From: Patescibacteria group bacterium
GTDB lineage: Bacteria; Patescibacteriota; Patescibacteriia; 2-12-FULL-60-25
NCBI GenBank assembly: GCA_018063105.1
Contig: JAGOQX010000002.1
Coordinates: 1 to 64,000, forward strand
Length of the DNA stretch: 64,000 bases
Direction of reading: 5' to 3'
Positions 7,602-18,400 of this stretch are shown here, piece by piece; position 1 is the first letter of the stretch; the number at the start of each line of letters is the position of its first letter. The position numbers and the translations under genes are program-made. The notes below the pieces were generated by a model. It did no database searches. It worked only from the letters and a program-made list of their open reading frames with translations, and had not been told where the DNA came from.

Positions 7602-9449
7602 ATGAGTAGACTTCGATGCATCTCCGTGCGAGTGATGTTATGTTTCGTTCTGTTGATGGGTTTTGTTGCCATTCCTGCCCATGCACAGATCGCTGCATCA
7701 ACAGAAAATTTTCAAGCCGTGTCAGAGGCGGCGGGTGTAAATCCGAATCAGGACCTGGTTCAGATCGTCGGAAGAATTATCTACATCTTTCTTGGTTTGC
7801 TCGGAACGATTTTTTTGGTGTTGATGTTATACGCAGGGTATCTGTGGATGACAGCTGCTGGTGATCCGGCAAAAGTAGAAAAAGCAAAAGCAACGATTCG
7901 AAATGCCATTATTGGAATTGTGATTATCGCATCTGCATTTGCGATCACGAATTTTATTTTAAAGTCATTGTCCGACGCAACCGGTGGTGGTGTGTTTGGT
8001 GGAAAACAAGGGCCTGGTGGTTTTTTGAACGGAGCTGTGGGTAGTTTGGGCGGTGCAGTCATTGAGTCCGTTTACCCAGCGCCAAATACGAAGGGCGTCG
8101 TTCGCAATACATCAATCATCGTGACGTTTAAAGAGCCGATTAAACCTGAGTCGATTATTGAGGGGTGGACCATGGCAACAAGCAATACGGCGAGCGGACT
8201 TAATGTAGCCAATGTAAAAATTTATCGTTCTGATGCTGGTCCAAATGGAGCCTTAACAATGGAAAAGGTCCGTGCAAAAACGGTTGATTTCAAGACGTAC
8301 GTTTTCAAGCCAGTGTTTCCTCCGGGTCTAGGCAGTCCAACGGACAAAGTGAGCTACACGGTTACCTTGGCTGGTGGAGCGAATGGAATATTGAAAATAA
8401 AGAATAATGAACCGGCATTTTCGGGTGCATTTGGAAAAGGATACTATTGGCAATTCGAAACTTCGACGGTGATTGATCTAACTCCGCCAAAGCTGATCTC
8501 TGCGATTCCGCAACAGGGTGGGGAATATGCAAGGAACGTGATTGTGCAGATGACGTTTAATGAAGCAGTTGATCCAACGGCAACAACTGGGAAAACAGCG
8601 GACGGGTTTCAGAATATTCAGGTGACGTCTGGTGACCAGGTGCCTGTATCTGGAGAGTATCGAATTTCAAATCAGTATCAGACCGTTGAATTTATTCCGG
8701 ATGATAGTTGTGGGATGAATTCATGTAACAAACAAATTTTCTGTCTTCCACCTTCGTTGCCGATCAACGTGTTGATTAAGGCGGCAAATCTTGATCCGAA
8801 GAATCTGCCTCAGGCGCTTTGGACGCAAAATGGATATGACGGTGTGGTTGATGTTGCGAGCAATTCTTTTGATGGAAATAACGATGGCGTTGCACAGGGT
8901 CCACTTGGAAATCCGGCAGATAATTATTCTTGGGCTTTCAAGGTAACGGGTGAGATTAATTTAACGCCTCCAGTGATTAAGAGCACTGTGCCGGCATCTG
9001 ACCCGCAGTTAGGTCAAAACTCAAACATCCCACTTGATCAATCTGTGATTGTGAATTTTGATTCCGTTCTTCAAGCATCAACTGTTACAACCGATAACGC
9101 AAAGATTGATGCTCATGGATGGAAAGAGACGGATCCGGACACATTTTGGTGGACGGATAGCATGCGATTGTTGAATTCAAATGGTGGTGAGATTGATGTG
9201 AAAAAGAATGAAATCGCAACGCAGGCGGCGCTGGTGATTTCGCATCGTCCGTATCTCCCTTCAGGAGACAAGGGGGTCTCTGAGTTAAATTTGTACGATC
9301 CGTATATTTACTCCGGTGTTCAAAATATCTATCAAAATTGTTTCAATCCGGCCGCTTCTTGTACAAAAGGCAAGACGGCTGCGCATCCAAATTGTTGCAA
9401 TTTTGAAGATGTGGGCAAGACAGCTTGTAAAACAATATTGCATCCTTAA
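7602..9449 (+). CDS. Surface protein: T4SS-pilin-like domain plus SbsA-type Ig-like (Big_5) domains
   Basis: 615 aa from ATG 7602; an in-frame ATG at 7578 is an alternative. A classical signal peptide ends at about AHAQ (residue 29). Two hydrophobic helices at about 54-80 and 95-118, separated by a short loop (GDPAKVEKAKATIRNAI), form the T4SS_pilin-type domain common in Patescibacteria. A Gly-rich linker follows, then about three Ig-like repeats of the SbsA/Big_5 type, with openings such as ESVYPAPNTKGVVRNTSI, KLISAIPQQGGEYARNV and VIKSTVPASDP. The C-terminus is Cys-rich. It is probably displayed on the cell surface or part of a pilus-like structure. The gene lies 5 nt before the giant protein, which has the same domain order. 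Confidence 0.8.
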   Translation: MSRLRCISVRVMLCFVLLMGFVAIPAHAQIAASTENFQAVSEAAGVNPNQDLVQIVGRIIYIFLGLLGTIFLVLMLYAGYLWMTAAGDPAKVEKAKATIRNAIIGIVIIASAFAITNFILKSLSDATGGGVFGGKQGPGGFLNGAVGSLGGAVIESVYPAPNTKGVVRNTSIIVTFKEPIKPESIIEGWTMATSNTASGLNVANVKIYRSDAGPNGALTMEKVRAKTVDFKTYVFKPVFPPGLGSPTDKVSYTVTLAGGANGILKIKNNEPAFSGAFGKGYYWQFETSTVIDLTPPKLISAIPQQGGEYARNVIVQMTFNEAVDPTATTGKTADGFQNIQVTSGDQVPVSGEYRISNQYQTVEFIPDDSCGMNSCNKQIFCLPPSLPINVLIKAANLDPKNLPQALWTQNGYDGVVDVASNSFDGNNDGVAQGPLGNPADNYSWAFKVTGEINLTPPVIKSTVPASDPQLGQNSNIPLDQSVIVNFDSVLQASTVTTDNAKIDAHGWKETDPDTFWWTDSMRLLNSNGGEIDVKKNEIATQAALVISHRPYLPSGDKGVSELNLYDPYIYSGVQNIYQNCFNPAASCTKGKTAAHPNCCNFEDVGKTACKTILHP

Positions 9450-9454
9450 CTACC

Positions 9455-12400
9455 ATGAGCCTCAAACGTTTTTTCATCGCCTGCGCATGTACTGCTTCGC
9501 TCCTCGGGATCGGAGCTGTTCCGCTTGTAGCCTCTGCGCAAGAAATTGCATCAGGTCTCCAAGAGATTGGGCAGGTAGTTAAGCTGCCAAGTACAGACCC
9601 ACGAGTCATCGTCGCGAGAGTCATTAATGTCGCCCTGAGCTTGATTGGAATTATTTTGGTGGTGTTATTGATCTACGCGGGGTTCTTGTACATGACGTCT
9701 GGTGGTGAGGCGGCAAAAATTGAAAAAGCAAAAAAGATTATTCAGAATGCGATTATCGGTTTGATCATCGTACTGTCTTCTTGGGCAATTACCCGATACG
9801 TTATTGATAATCTGTTGGTCTCCACAGGTGGGGGCGGAGGAATTCAAGGGAGTGGCACTGCGGGTGGAGGTGGATTTGGCGGTGGAGCCGGTGCTCAGTC
9901 ATTCCGCGTGCTTTCCTTTACGCCGTCTGGAAACGTTTCGATTAGAAATGTTCAGGTAAAAATTGTCTTTAGCAAGTCCGTTGATCCAAAGTCTGTATCC
10001 GCTATTTTGGTGAGCAAGGTAGGCGGAACGACCGTAGGAGGATCTGTGACGGTAGAAGGTTCTGTTGTTACGTTCACTCCGGCGGATGCTTGCCCGCAGC
10101 CAAATGCAGACAAGAAGTGCTTTGAGGGTGACGCTGATTACACGGTCAAGGTTGGCGGTTCCGTTAAATCAACGCAGGGTCAGACCGTTGTATGTAATGC
10201 ATTTGGGTTCCTCTGCGATGGCAAATTCCATACCGGAAATCTCGTAGATACGCAACCACCGTCGGTGAGCGTTTCATTCCCAACGGATGGGATGAAAGTT
10301 TCACAAAACTTCTTGCAAGACGTTCAAGCGGACGCGTCGGATGATAGTGGTGTTGCAACGGTGCAATTCTTTGAAGGGCAGAATTCAATTGGTATTGATG
10401 CGCCAATTGGTGATACTCCGCTTCAATTCCCAGCAAAGATTTCTTGGGATACGGCTGGTGCGGTATTAGGTCCTCATACACTTACGGCAACGGCTGCAGA
10501 TATTGATACAAACATTGGAACAAGTTCGGGTGTATCCGTTGTGGTTCGTCCTGATCATTGTTTTAATACAAAGCAGGATGTGGATAAGGGGGAATCGGGG
10601 ATCGACTGCGGTGGAGATTCCAACAGTCAGGACTATTGTGGTGCATGTGCTGGTGGCGTGTGTAGTAAAAATGCAGACTGTTCTTCCGGTTTCTGTTTGA
10701 ATGGTATCTGTGTTGAAAAACCGGTTATTCAGAGTGTTGGTCCATTGAACGGCAAAGCCGGGACATTTGTGACCCTCAAGGGTGTGAATTTCGGTGGTAC
10801 CCCTGGAAAAGTTGTCTTCTTGGGTGGTCCGGGTGCTTCAGATGATAAAGAGGCTGTAGCTCCGCAAGTTTGCGTTGATGCTGGTATTCAGACATGGAGC
10901 TCTAGTCAGGTTGTTATCGCCGTTCCCGTTGGTGCCGCTTCTGGTCCAATGCAGATTCAGAACAGCGGAAGCTTGTTGATTGATGCGACAAATGATTCAT
11001 CCGGCCCACAGATCCCAAATTTTGTTGTTGATAACGCCGTTCATCCTGGTGTCTGTGGAGCCGTGCCGGATTCGGGTTCTCCTGGGAATCAAACAGATTT
11101 GATTGGTCAAGGTTTTGGCGTTACCGCAAAGACGGTGTTGTTTGGGAAAACCGTTCTTTCACCACCGCAAGGAAAATGGACGGATGGAAAATTGACCTTT
11201 ACGGTGCCGGTCGTCAATAGCGCGCCATATCAAGTCAGTGTTTCAACGGATGGTGGTGTGAGTAATCCGGTGAATTATACGGTTGTTGATAAAAATCTTG
11301 GCGCTGCACCGGTCCTTCAGATGATTGATCCGCCCGCTGGAGCTCAGCAGGCGTATATCACCTTGCAAGGACAGAATTTTGGATATTCCGTTGGGCAGGT
11401 TGTTTTTACGGGAGGTCTTGATGGAAACGCGAATGGTGACACCTCATTTCCACCACAATGTACGGATGCATTCTGGACAGATCAAACGATTGTGATCAAG
11501 GTGCCGACCAGTTTTATCAATAAAAATCCGATTCAAGATGGGGCATATCAAGTGAAGGTGAGACGACAGGATTCGAAAGAGTCGAACAGTTTGGAATTTA
11601 ACGTTGATTCTAAACTTCCGATCGGTCCTGGGATCTGTGCGGTAACTCCGTCTATTGGTCCGGCAGGAACAGCGGTTTCAATTATTGGCGATAAGCTAGG
11701 TGCGAATGGTCCAGAATCAATTACGTTTAGCGCACAGCAGCTCGCAAAAATCGAGAAGGACTCAGGTAATCAATTGGTACACACATCAGTTCCTTCAAAG
11801 GCCGTCACAGGTCCGATGTCCTTGAAGGTGAATGGGCAGGAGTCAAACAAAGTATTATTTCAAGTCAGAAATTGTAATGAAGCTCCGGAAATGTGTGGCC
11901 AGAAATCAATTTGTTGTCCAACGGGTGAATGTGCTCAAAATGGACAGACCTGTGGGGTAAAATCTGACACGGCAGAATATGCCTGGAAAACATCTACGGG
12001 GTTGATCCCGATCGCTCCACGAGTGATTGAAGAATGTACGCCGAATGTTCCAAAGGCACCGGTGCCTTCACCGACGCCATGGTTGGGTCGCCCGGGTGGA
12101 GATCAGACTCCGGTGGATGCATCTGTGGTCATGCGATTTTCAAAGATGTTGAAACCATCAACAATCACGAATAGCGCGTTCCATGTATTAAAGTGTACGG
12201 CGAAAGATGCGGATCCATGTAAGACCACGGAGGAAGTGAAGTTCGACATGATGGTTGGTTCTGCGATGAATAAGTCGCAGCAGGTGATTACGCTTCAACG
12301 AAATCCAGTTGGGAAGATGTTTGATGTGAATACGACGTATCTCGTGACTGTTGCAACGAGTATTATGAGTGATGGTCCTGGCGGTGCGTTGATGGATGAA

Positions 12401-15400
12401 ATGAAGAGCTGTGGGCTTGGTCCGAAAAAAGAAACACTTGGATACTGTTTTCGTTTCAAGACACGAAATTCTCCTGACCCATCTGCAGTCGGCTTGATCA
12501 ATGTGATCCCAGATCCGTTCTACATGCATGGAAAAGATACGGAGAACTACAATGCCGTTCCAATTTCTGCTGGTGATGCGTGTATCGTTCTCGACTGTCG
12601 CCAATTTGATTGGCAGTGGAACGCAGGTGATGGTCGTGCGTCCATCTCAAAAGACACAGAAAATGGGCTCGGTAAATGCGAGCAGATTGCAACAGGCGTT
12701 AGTGAAACGAATGATGTTCCAGTTGAAATTACAGCCGGAATTAACGCGAACCCTGTGAAGCCTGGTGTTGCTGATCTGTATGTGAATTTTGTTCCACCAA
12801 CTGTTGAGGCATACGGACCAGATTGTGGTCAGGCATGTGTAAACGCATTAGTTTGGGCTCGATTTAGTGAGAAGCTGGATCTCGCAAGCGTAACGAAATT
12901 GGGGAACGTTGTGATTCAACCGTGTGCGAATGAAAACTGTAACGAGGCAGAGCTTCTTGCGCCGTTAGCTCTTGGCGCTGAAGATGTTCAATTAATTTCT
13001 CCGTATGGTTCGCTTGCGCCTGATCCGCGGATGATTGTGGTGAAGCCAGTGGTGAAAAAGGACGGTAAGAGTACGTTGTTGCTTGCCCCTGGAACATTTT
13101 ATCGAGTTTTGTTACGTGGAGGTAAGGCCGATGGTATTAAAGGTTCAAATAGTGTACCGATGACCGGTTTGAATCATGCGGATGGTTTTCAGTGGACGTT
13201 CCGTGTGAAATTGTTGAAAGAGGGTGCGATATGCCAAGCAGACAAAATTGATGTTACGCCTCCGGAAAAATATGAGGGCATCATCGGCGCACGTCAGGAA
13301 TTTGTTGCAACTCCGTTTGGAAAACCGGATGAATGTAATGCAAGTGGTCAGCCGTTGATCCAAACAACGTCTGCAGTTTGGAAGACGGAGACGGCTAAGG
13401 TTGCGGATTATTTTAAACTTTCGCAAGCGTTGAAATTGGTTGATACCGGCGGAACACCATTCATTGGTTGTAATGGTAAATGTCTCGCAACCGGTTCAAT
13501 CGGACAGTATGGAAAAGTGTCTGTGTGTGGAAATGGAATCATTGAAACAACGGACACGAACTATTGCGACGTCAAAAAGAATTCAACAACGCCAGCGGGT
13601 GATACATGTCAGGTTCTTCCTGCCGGAGCGGATGCTGGTGAAGAGTGTGAACCTGGCGTAGGAAATTCAGGTGGGTTATGTGATTCGAATACGTGTTTGT
13701 GGTTGCCTGTAAAAACAATCAACGCTGGTGGTACCTGTGGTGATGGAAAAGTGAGTGGCACAGATGCGTGTGATTTTGGTCCAACCTGTGTTGGCGGTTC
13801 TGTTGCAACGTCAACTCCTCCAATTCCGGAATTAACTCCATGTAGTGATCCTGCCGTAAAAACAGCGTGTGAAAAGATTCCAGGTGCATCATGTGGCATG
13901 CATGACTATCGCGGTTGTTCATCCAGCTGCCGTCATCTTGGTGCATTTGCAGGAAAAACAACGTGTGGAAATAGTGATATAAAGGGAGATGGAAAAGATT
14001 GTGATGATGGAAACGCAACAGACGGTGACGGTTGTAGCTCGAGTTGTTTGCATGAGCCGTCTACACCAAAAGCTCAAGCATTTGCAGTTTGTGGAAATGG
14101 AATTCCTGAACCGGGTGAGGTTTGTGAGGCAATTGCTCCACCTCAGATTGGTCAGTCACCGGTATTTCCTCCAGGCTGCGATACATTAACCTGTTTGCAT
14201 ACGGGAACTGCTCCAATGCAGCTCGGTGATAAGGTGGGTTGTGGGAATGCGATGATTGATGCGGGTGAAGATTGTGATGATGGAAATATCCAGAGCGGTG
14301 ATGGATGTAGCGCAAAATGCTTGCTTGAAGGATCTTCTTCAAACTATACGGCAGACGCGCTCACGCCAAGTTTCTGTTCAAATGGATTATTGGAACTTGG
14401 TGAGCAGTGTGAGGCAACGATTTCCTCAGATAAATTATCGCTTGAAGTGAATTATGGAAAAAAGGATTTAAAGGGTATTGCATTGAGTGAGGCGTATACG
14501 AAGATATCGAAAACACAGAAGGGCGATGGCTTGGACGACGCGTCTCAGTTAGGTGTTATTATCGGCGATGGTACACCTGATGCAGATGGAAAGATGAGTT
14601 CAAAACTAACCGTTGATGTAGAAGGAAAGACGGGGAGTGCTGTATATGGTTTGCAGTGCGGATTCACATCAGAAGATTCGTGTACAAAGATTCAGCCAAA
14701 TTCTGGTTTGGATGCAAATAGTTGCTGTTCTGTTCGACCATCTGTTGAAGGAAAGTTTCCGCAACAGGGTGCGCAGGGCGTGTGTCGCAATGTCCAAATT
14801 CAGGCAGCATTTAATGTTCCGATGGATACGACAAGTGTCTTAAATAATTTGCAGATCTCAGAGGCGACATCAACGGTTGATTGTAAGGATCTGGGGCAAC
14901 AAGAGGTTGTCGTTGATGCTGGAGAGCGAGCACCTGGTTTATGGAATTGGTTCAAGCATGTTTGGTCACGAGCCATCGCTTGGTTCAAGGGTGATACGGC
15001 ATTGGCAGTTAAATATTGTACGGGTGGTGTTACCGGCCAGCTTGTTCCGGTTTCAGTCGATGGGCAGAATGGTTCACAGAAATTTAATTTCGTTCTTGAT
15101 CACTCATTACGACCACAGACAACATACCTCGTGCGTTTCATGGGTGATAGCTCTACAAAAGATCCAAAAGATGGGTTGTCTGATAACGATGATCCGAAGC
15201 TACGTCTTGGTGTGAAAACGGCAAAGGGCGTGGTTCATCCATACCAACTCGCATCAACGTTGGGTGAGTTAGCTTGGACGTTTAAGACGGGGAATGACAT
15301 CTGTTCAGTAAACGTTGTGACGGTATTGGATTCAACTCCTGCTCCAGCGTTCCCGAAAGTCGCTCATCCATATCTGTTTGTGAACGAAAATGGGATTGAA

Positions 15401-18400
15401 GAAAAACGAAATTTCCAGGCTCAAGCACAGTCCATTCAGAATGGAATTGCAATTCCGCTGAGCCCATTGGATAAAGAATATTCTTGGACTTGGCTTGCGT
15501 GGACATCAAGTAATCAAAAAGTGGTTACCGTTACTCCAAGTGATGGAGGAAAATTGGCAAAGAGTTCATCTGTTGCAACGGCATTGAAGCAGAACGGAAG
15601 CTCTGTTCTCACGGCAGGCTTAAAGGTTGATATCGATACCGTTAGTAACTCATCAACGATTGGCACAGTGATAAAGGGGATTGCACCCGTGACCGTTTCG
15701 ATTTGTGAAAATCCATGGCCGCAGATGGCAACGGCCCCGTTCCGAGATACAGAAAATTCACCAAGCGTTGTTGATCTTGAATCAAATCCATTACTTGTAC
15801 AGCCGGATAAGTTTGGTCCAAATCCGTATCATTTCTCAACCATGTACTGTCGAGATGCAGGAAAGGCTCAAGATCAAAAAGATGATCTGCCTGCCTTGAA
15901 GATCAATCTCGTTCCACCAAATCCTCCGGTTGATGATCCAAAAGGTATTTTGCGACAATATTTCTTCTCCTATCGAGATGATGCGCCAACATTGCAGCAA
16001 GATGGTATTGGTATTCGAATCATCGCCAATCCACAGCATCTTTCACCGTTGTCTTGGTATAAGAGCAATGGATTCAAGGGCTCACCGCAGCTGATATCGG
16101 TTGATGGATATCCTGCGCTGAAAGACGGTGGAACGATCTATGTTGCTGCATCAAATCGAAAAGAAGCAAAGGGTGGTTCCATTTATTCAAACATCTACTT
16201 GATTTCACATAACCCGGACGCGAAGCCAGAGACGCTGAATATTTACAACCAAATGGTTCAGTATCTGACCTTTAATATCAATTTGATTGCGCAGGGTAAT
16301 GTCTGTGTCTTAAACGATAATACGCCATTTCCAGAGACGAGTCCGGTTTCCTGTTCAGCGGATTGGGAATGTTTTGGGTACGGTCGCACAGATGTTCATT
16401 GTGACAGTTTGAAATTGAAGCTCGCTCGCGATACGACGCGCATGGCAGACTTCCAAGAGTTTGTTGAGACGCTTGAAGCATCGAAGAATACGGTCGGCTC
16501 CTATCCGAAAGCAACGGGTGGAACGTATTTACGCGGAATGTCTACGTCTCGTTGGACGTCTTGGGCAAATGAAATTGGAGCAACGGTTGGGAAGGCGATC
16601 CCTGTTGATCCGGTGAATCATTTCTTGACCTGTGGTCGTTGCTCTATATCGAAATTACCGTGCCAAGGAGCAAGTGAATGTCCGGTGCAGATCGGAGCTG
16701 ATGGAAAGAAGACGACGCAAACATGTGTTGCAGGGCTCCCGGATTCTGATCCAAAGAATCCAGAAGGTTGGAAGGATGATCCAAACATTGATCCAGCAAC
16801 CTGTTGGAACCAGAGTGAGCATAAATTCTACTGTCCGTCGTACGGTGGTGAGGGCGTGTCTCGGTTGTATCAATATCAAACGATTGCAGACGCATCGAGC
16901 TATAAGTTGAGTGCAGAATTTGAAGTTCTTCCTCCGGATCTTGCAAATCCACAAAATAATTGGTGGTCTCCGCCGCTTCAAACGTCTGTGTACCAGTGCG
17001 CTGGTGGAGCTCGAGAGGGAATTCTCTGTACGTCCGCTGATGGAAAGTCGGGGAAGGATGCTTTATGTCGATCGTGTATGTCTGACCCGAGCCAGTGTAA
17101 GACGTGTCATACAACAAACAAACAGATTGGATTGAAAACAGAGGGGCAAGCTTGTACTCAAATAAGTGATTGTATCGATAAGATAAGTGCAGATGTTGTG
17201 TGTAAGGATTTTGGTCTTACAGATAACAGCGTTCCTTCCACTGCGGTAACGGTTGGTTCCTGTCGCCAAATTCGAGCAACGTATTCTTTCGGTGGGTTGT
17301 GTAAGAACAATGCGTTTGGTGATACGGGGTCATGTGGCGATGGCGTGTTAAACGCAGCTGTTGAGAAATGTGAAAAAGGTGATACGCAACAGGTGGCGTG
17401 TCAGGCCGCAGATCAGAATGGTAAACCTGTCTCAGGTCATAAATTGCAGCAGTGTGACTTGAAGGATTGTCAAAAGTTTATTGATGATCCAAAGCACCCA
17501 CAATGTGTCCCTGATGCAATTTGTGGAAACGGACGTATTGATAAGACGTGTGGAGGGATTCCAAATGGTGGAGGATGTTTAACGAATTTAGACTGTCCAG
17601 ACAATAACCCAGTATGTAAGACCGCAGAGAGTTGTGATGATGGTCCGCTCAACGGAACATACGGCCACTGTGCTGGCGGTGCAAACGGATGTCAGAATTT
17701 CTATGGATACTGTGGAGATGGTCAGCTCTCGCCGGGTGAGACGTGTGATTTAGGTTCGGATAACGGAAAATGGTCAGCTAAATATAATGCAATGACATGC
17801 GCGATTGATTGTAAGGGTGTTGGTCCATTCTGTGGTGATAAGCAGATCAATGGATCAGAGCAATGTGATGGAGAGACGTTAACAACTACTGATGCAATTT
17901 GCTCCACGTCACAGCAGCCATGTAAGACGCAGGCGGACTGTGCAAACGGCGAAACATGTGGAGGAGGAAATTCTGATGGTCCAAAACATAATGTGTGGGA
18001 TTCTTGTGTGGGTTACCAGGTAGTTTCAGATATTTTGAAGGACGGTATTTTGCGTGACACCCAGCACAGGCGAACCTGTAATTCACCTGGAATGCAAATG
18101 ATTCCTGGAAAAAAAGCATGCGATCTTGCAGCGTCTTGGTCTCCATGCCAGCCGATTGGGATGTGCGGCGATGGCATCAAAGATTCAAATGAAGAGTGCG
18201 ATGACGGAGGAAATAATGGACCAACAAGATCGTGCTTGAATACCTGTAAGAAAAATACTTGTGGTGATGGATTTGTGAACACGGACGGACAAATTGAGGA
18301 ATGTGATAAGGGAGGTCAGAACGGATCAATTACCTGTGTCGCGGATTACAACTCCATGTGTTTGTCCTGTACAAAATCCTGTAAATTCCAGGCAACATCT

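Noticed and set aside
13609-14342. Overlapping antisense ORFs within the 3384-aa gene
   Set aside because: Long antisense frames are expected from the biased Cys/Gly/Asp codons; they have no recognisable domain.
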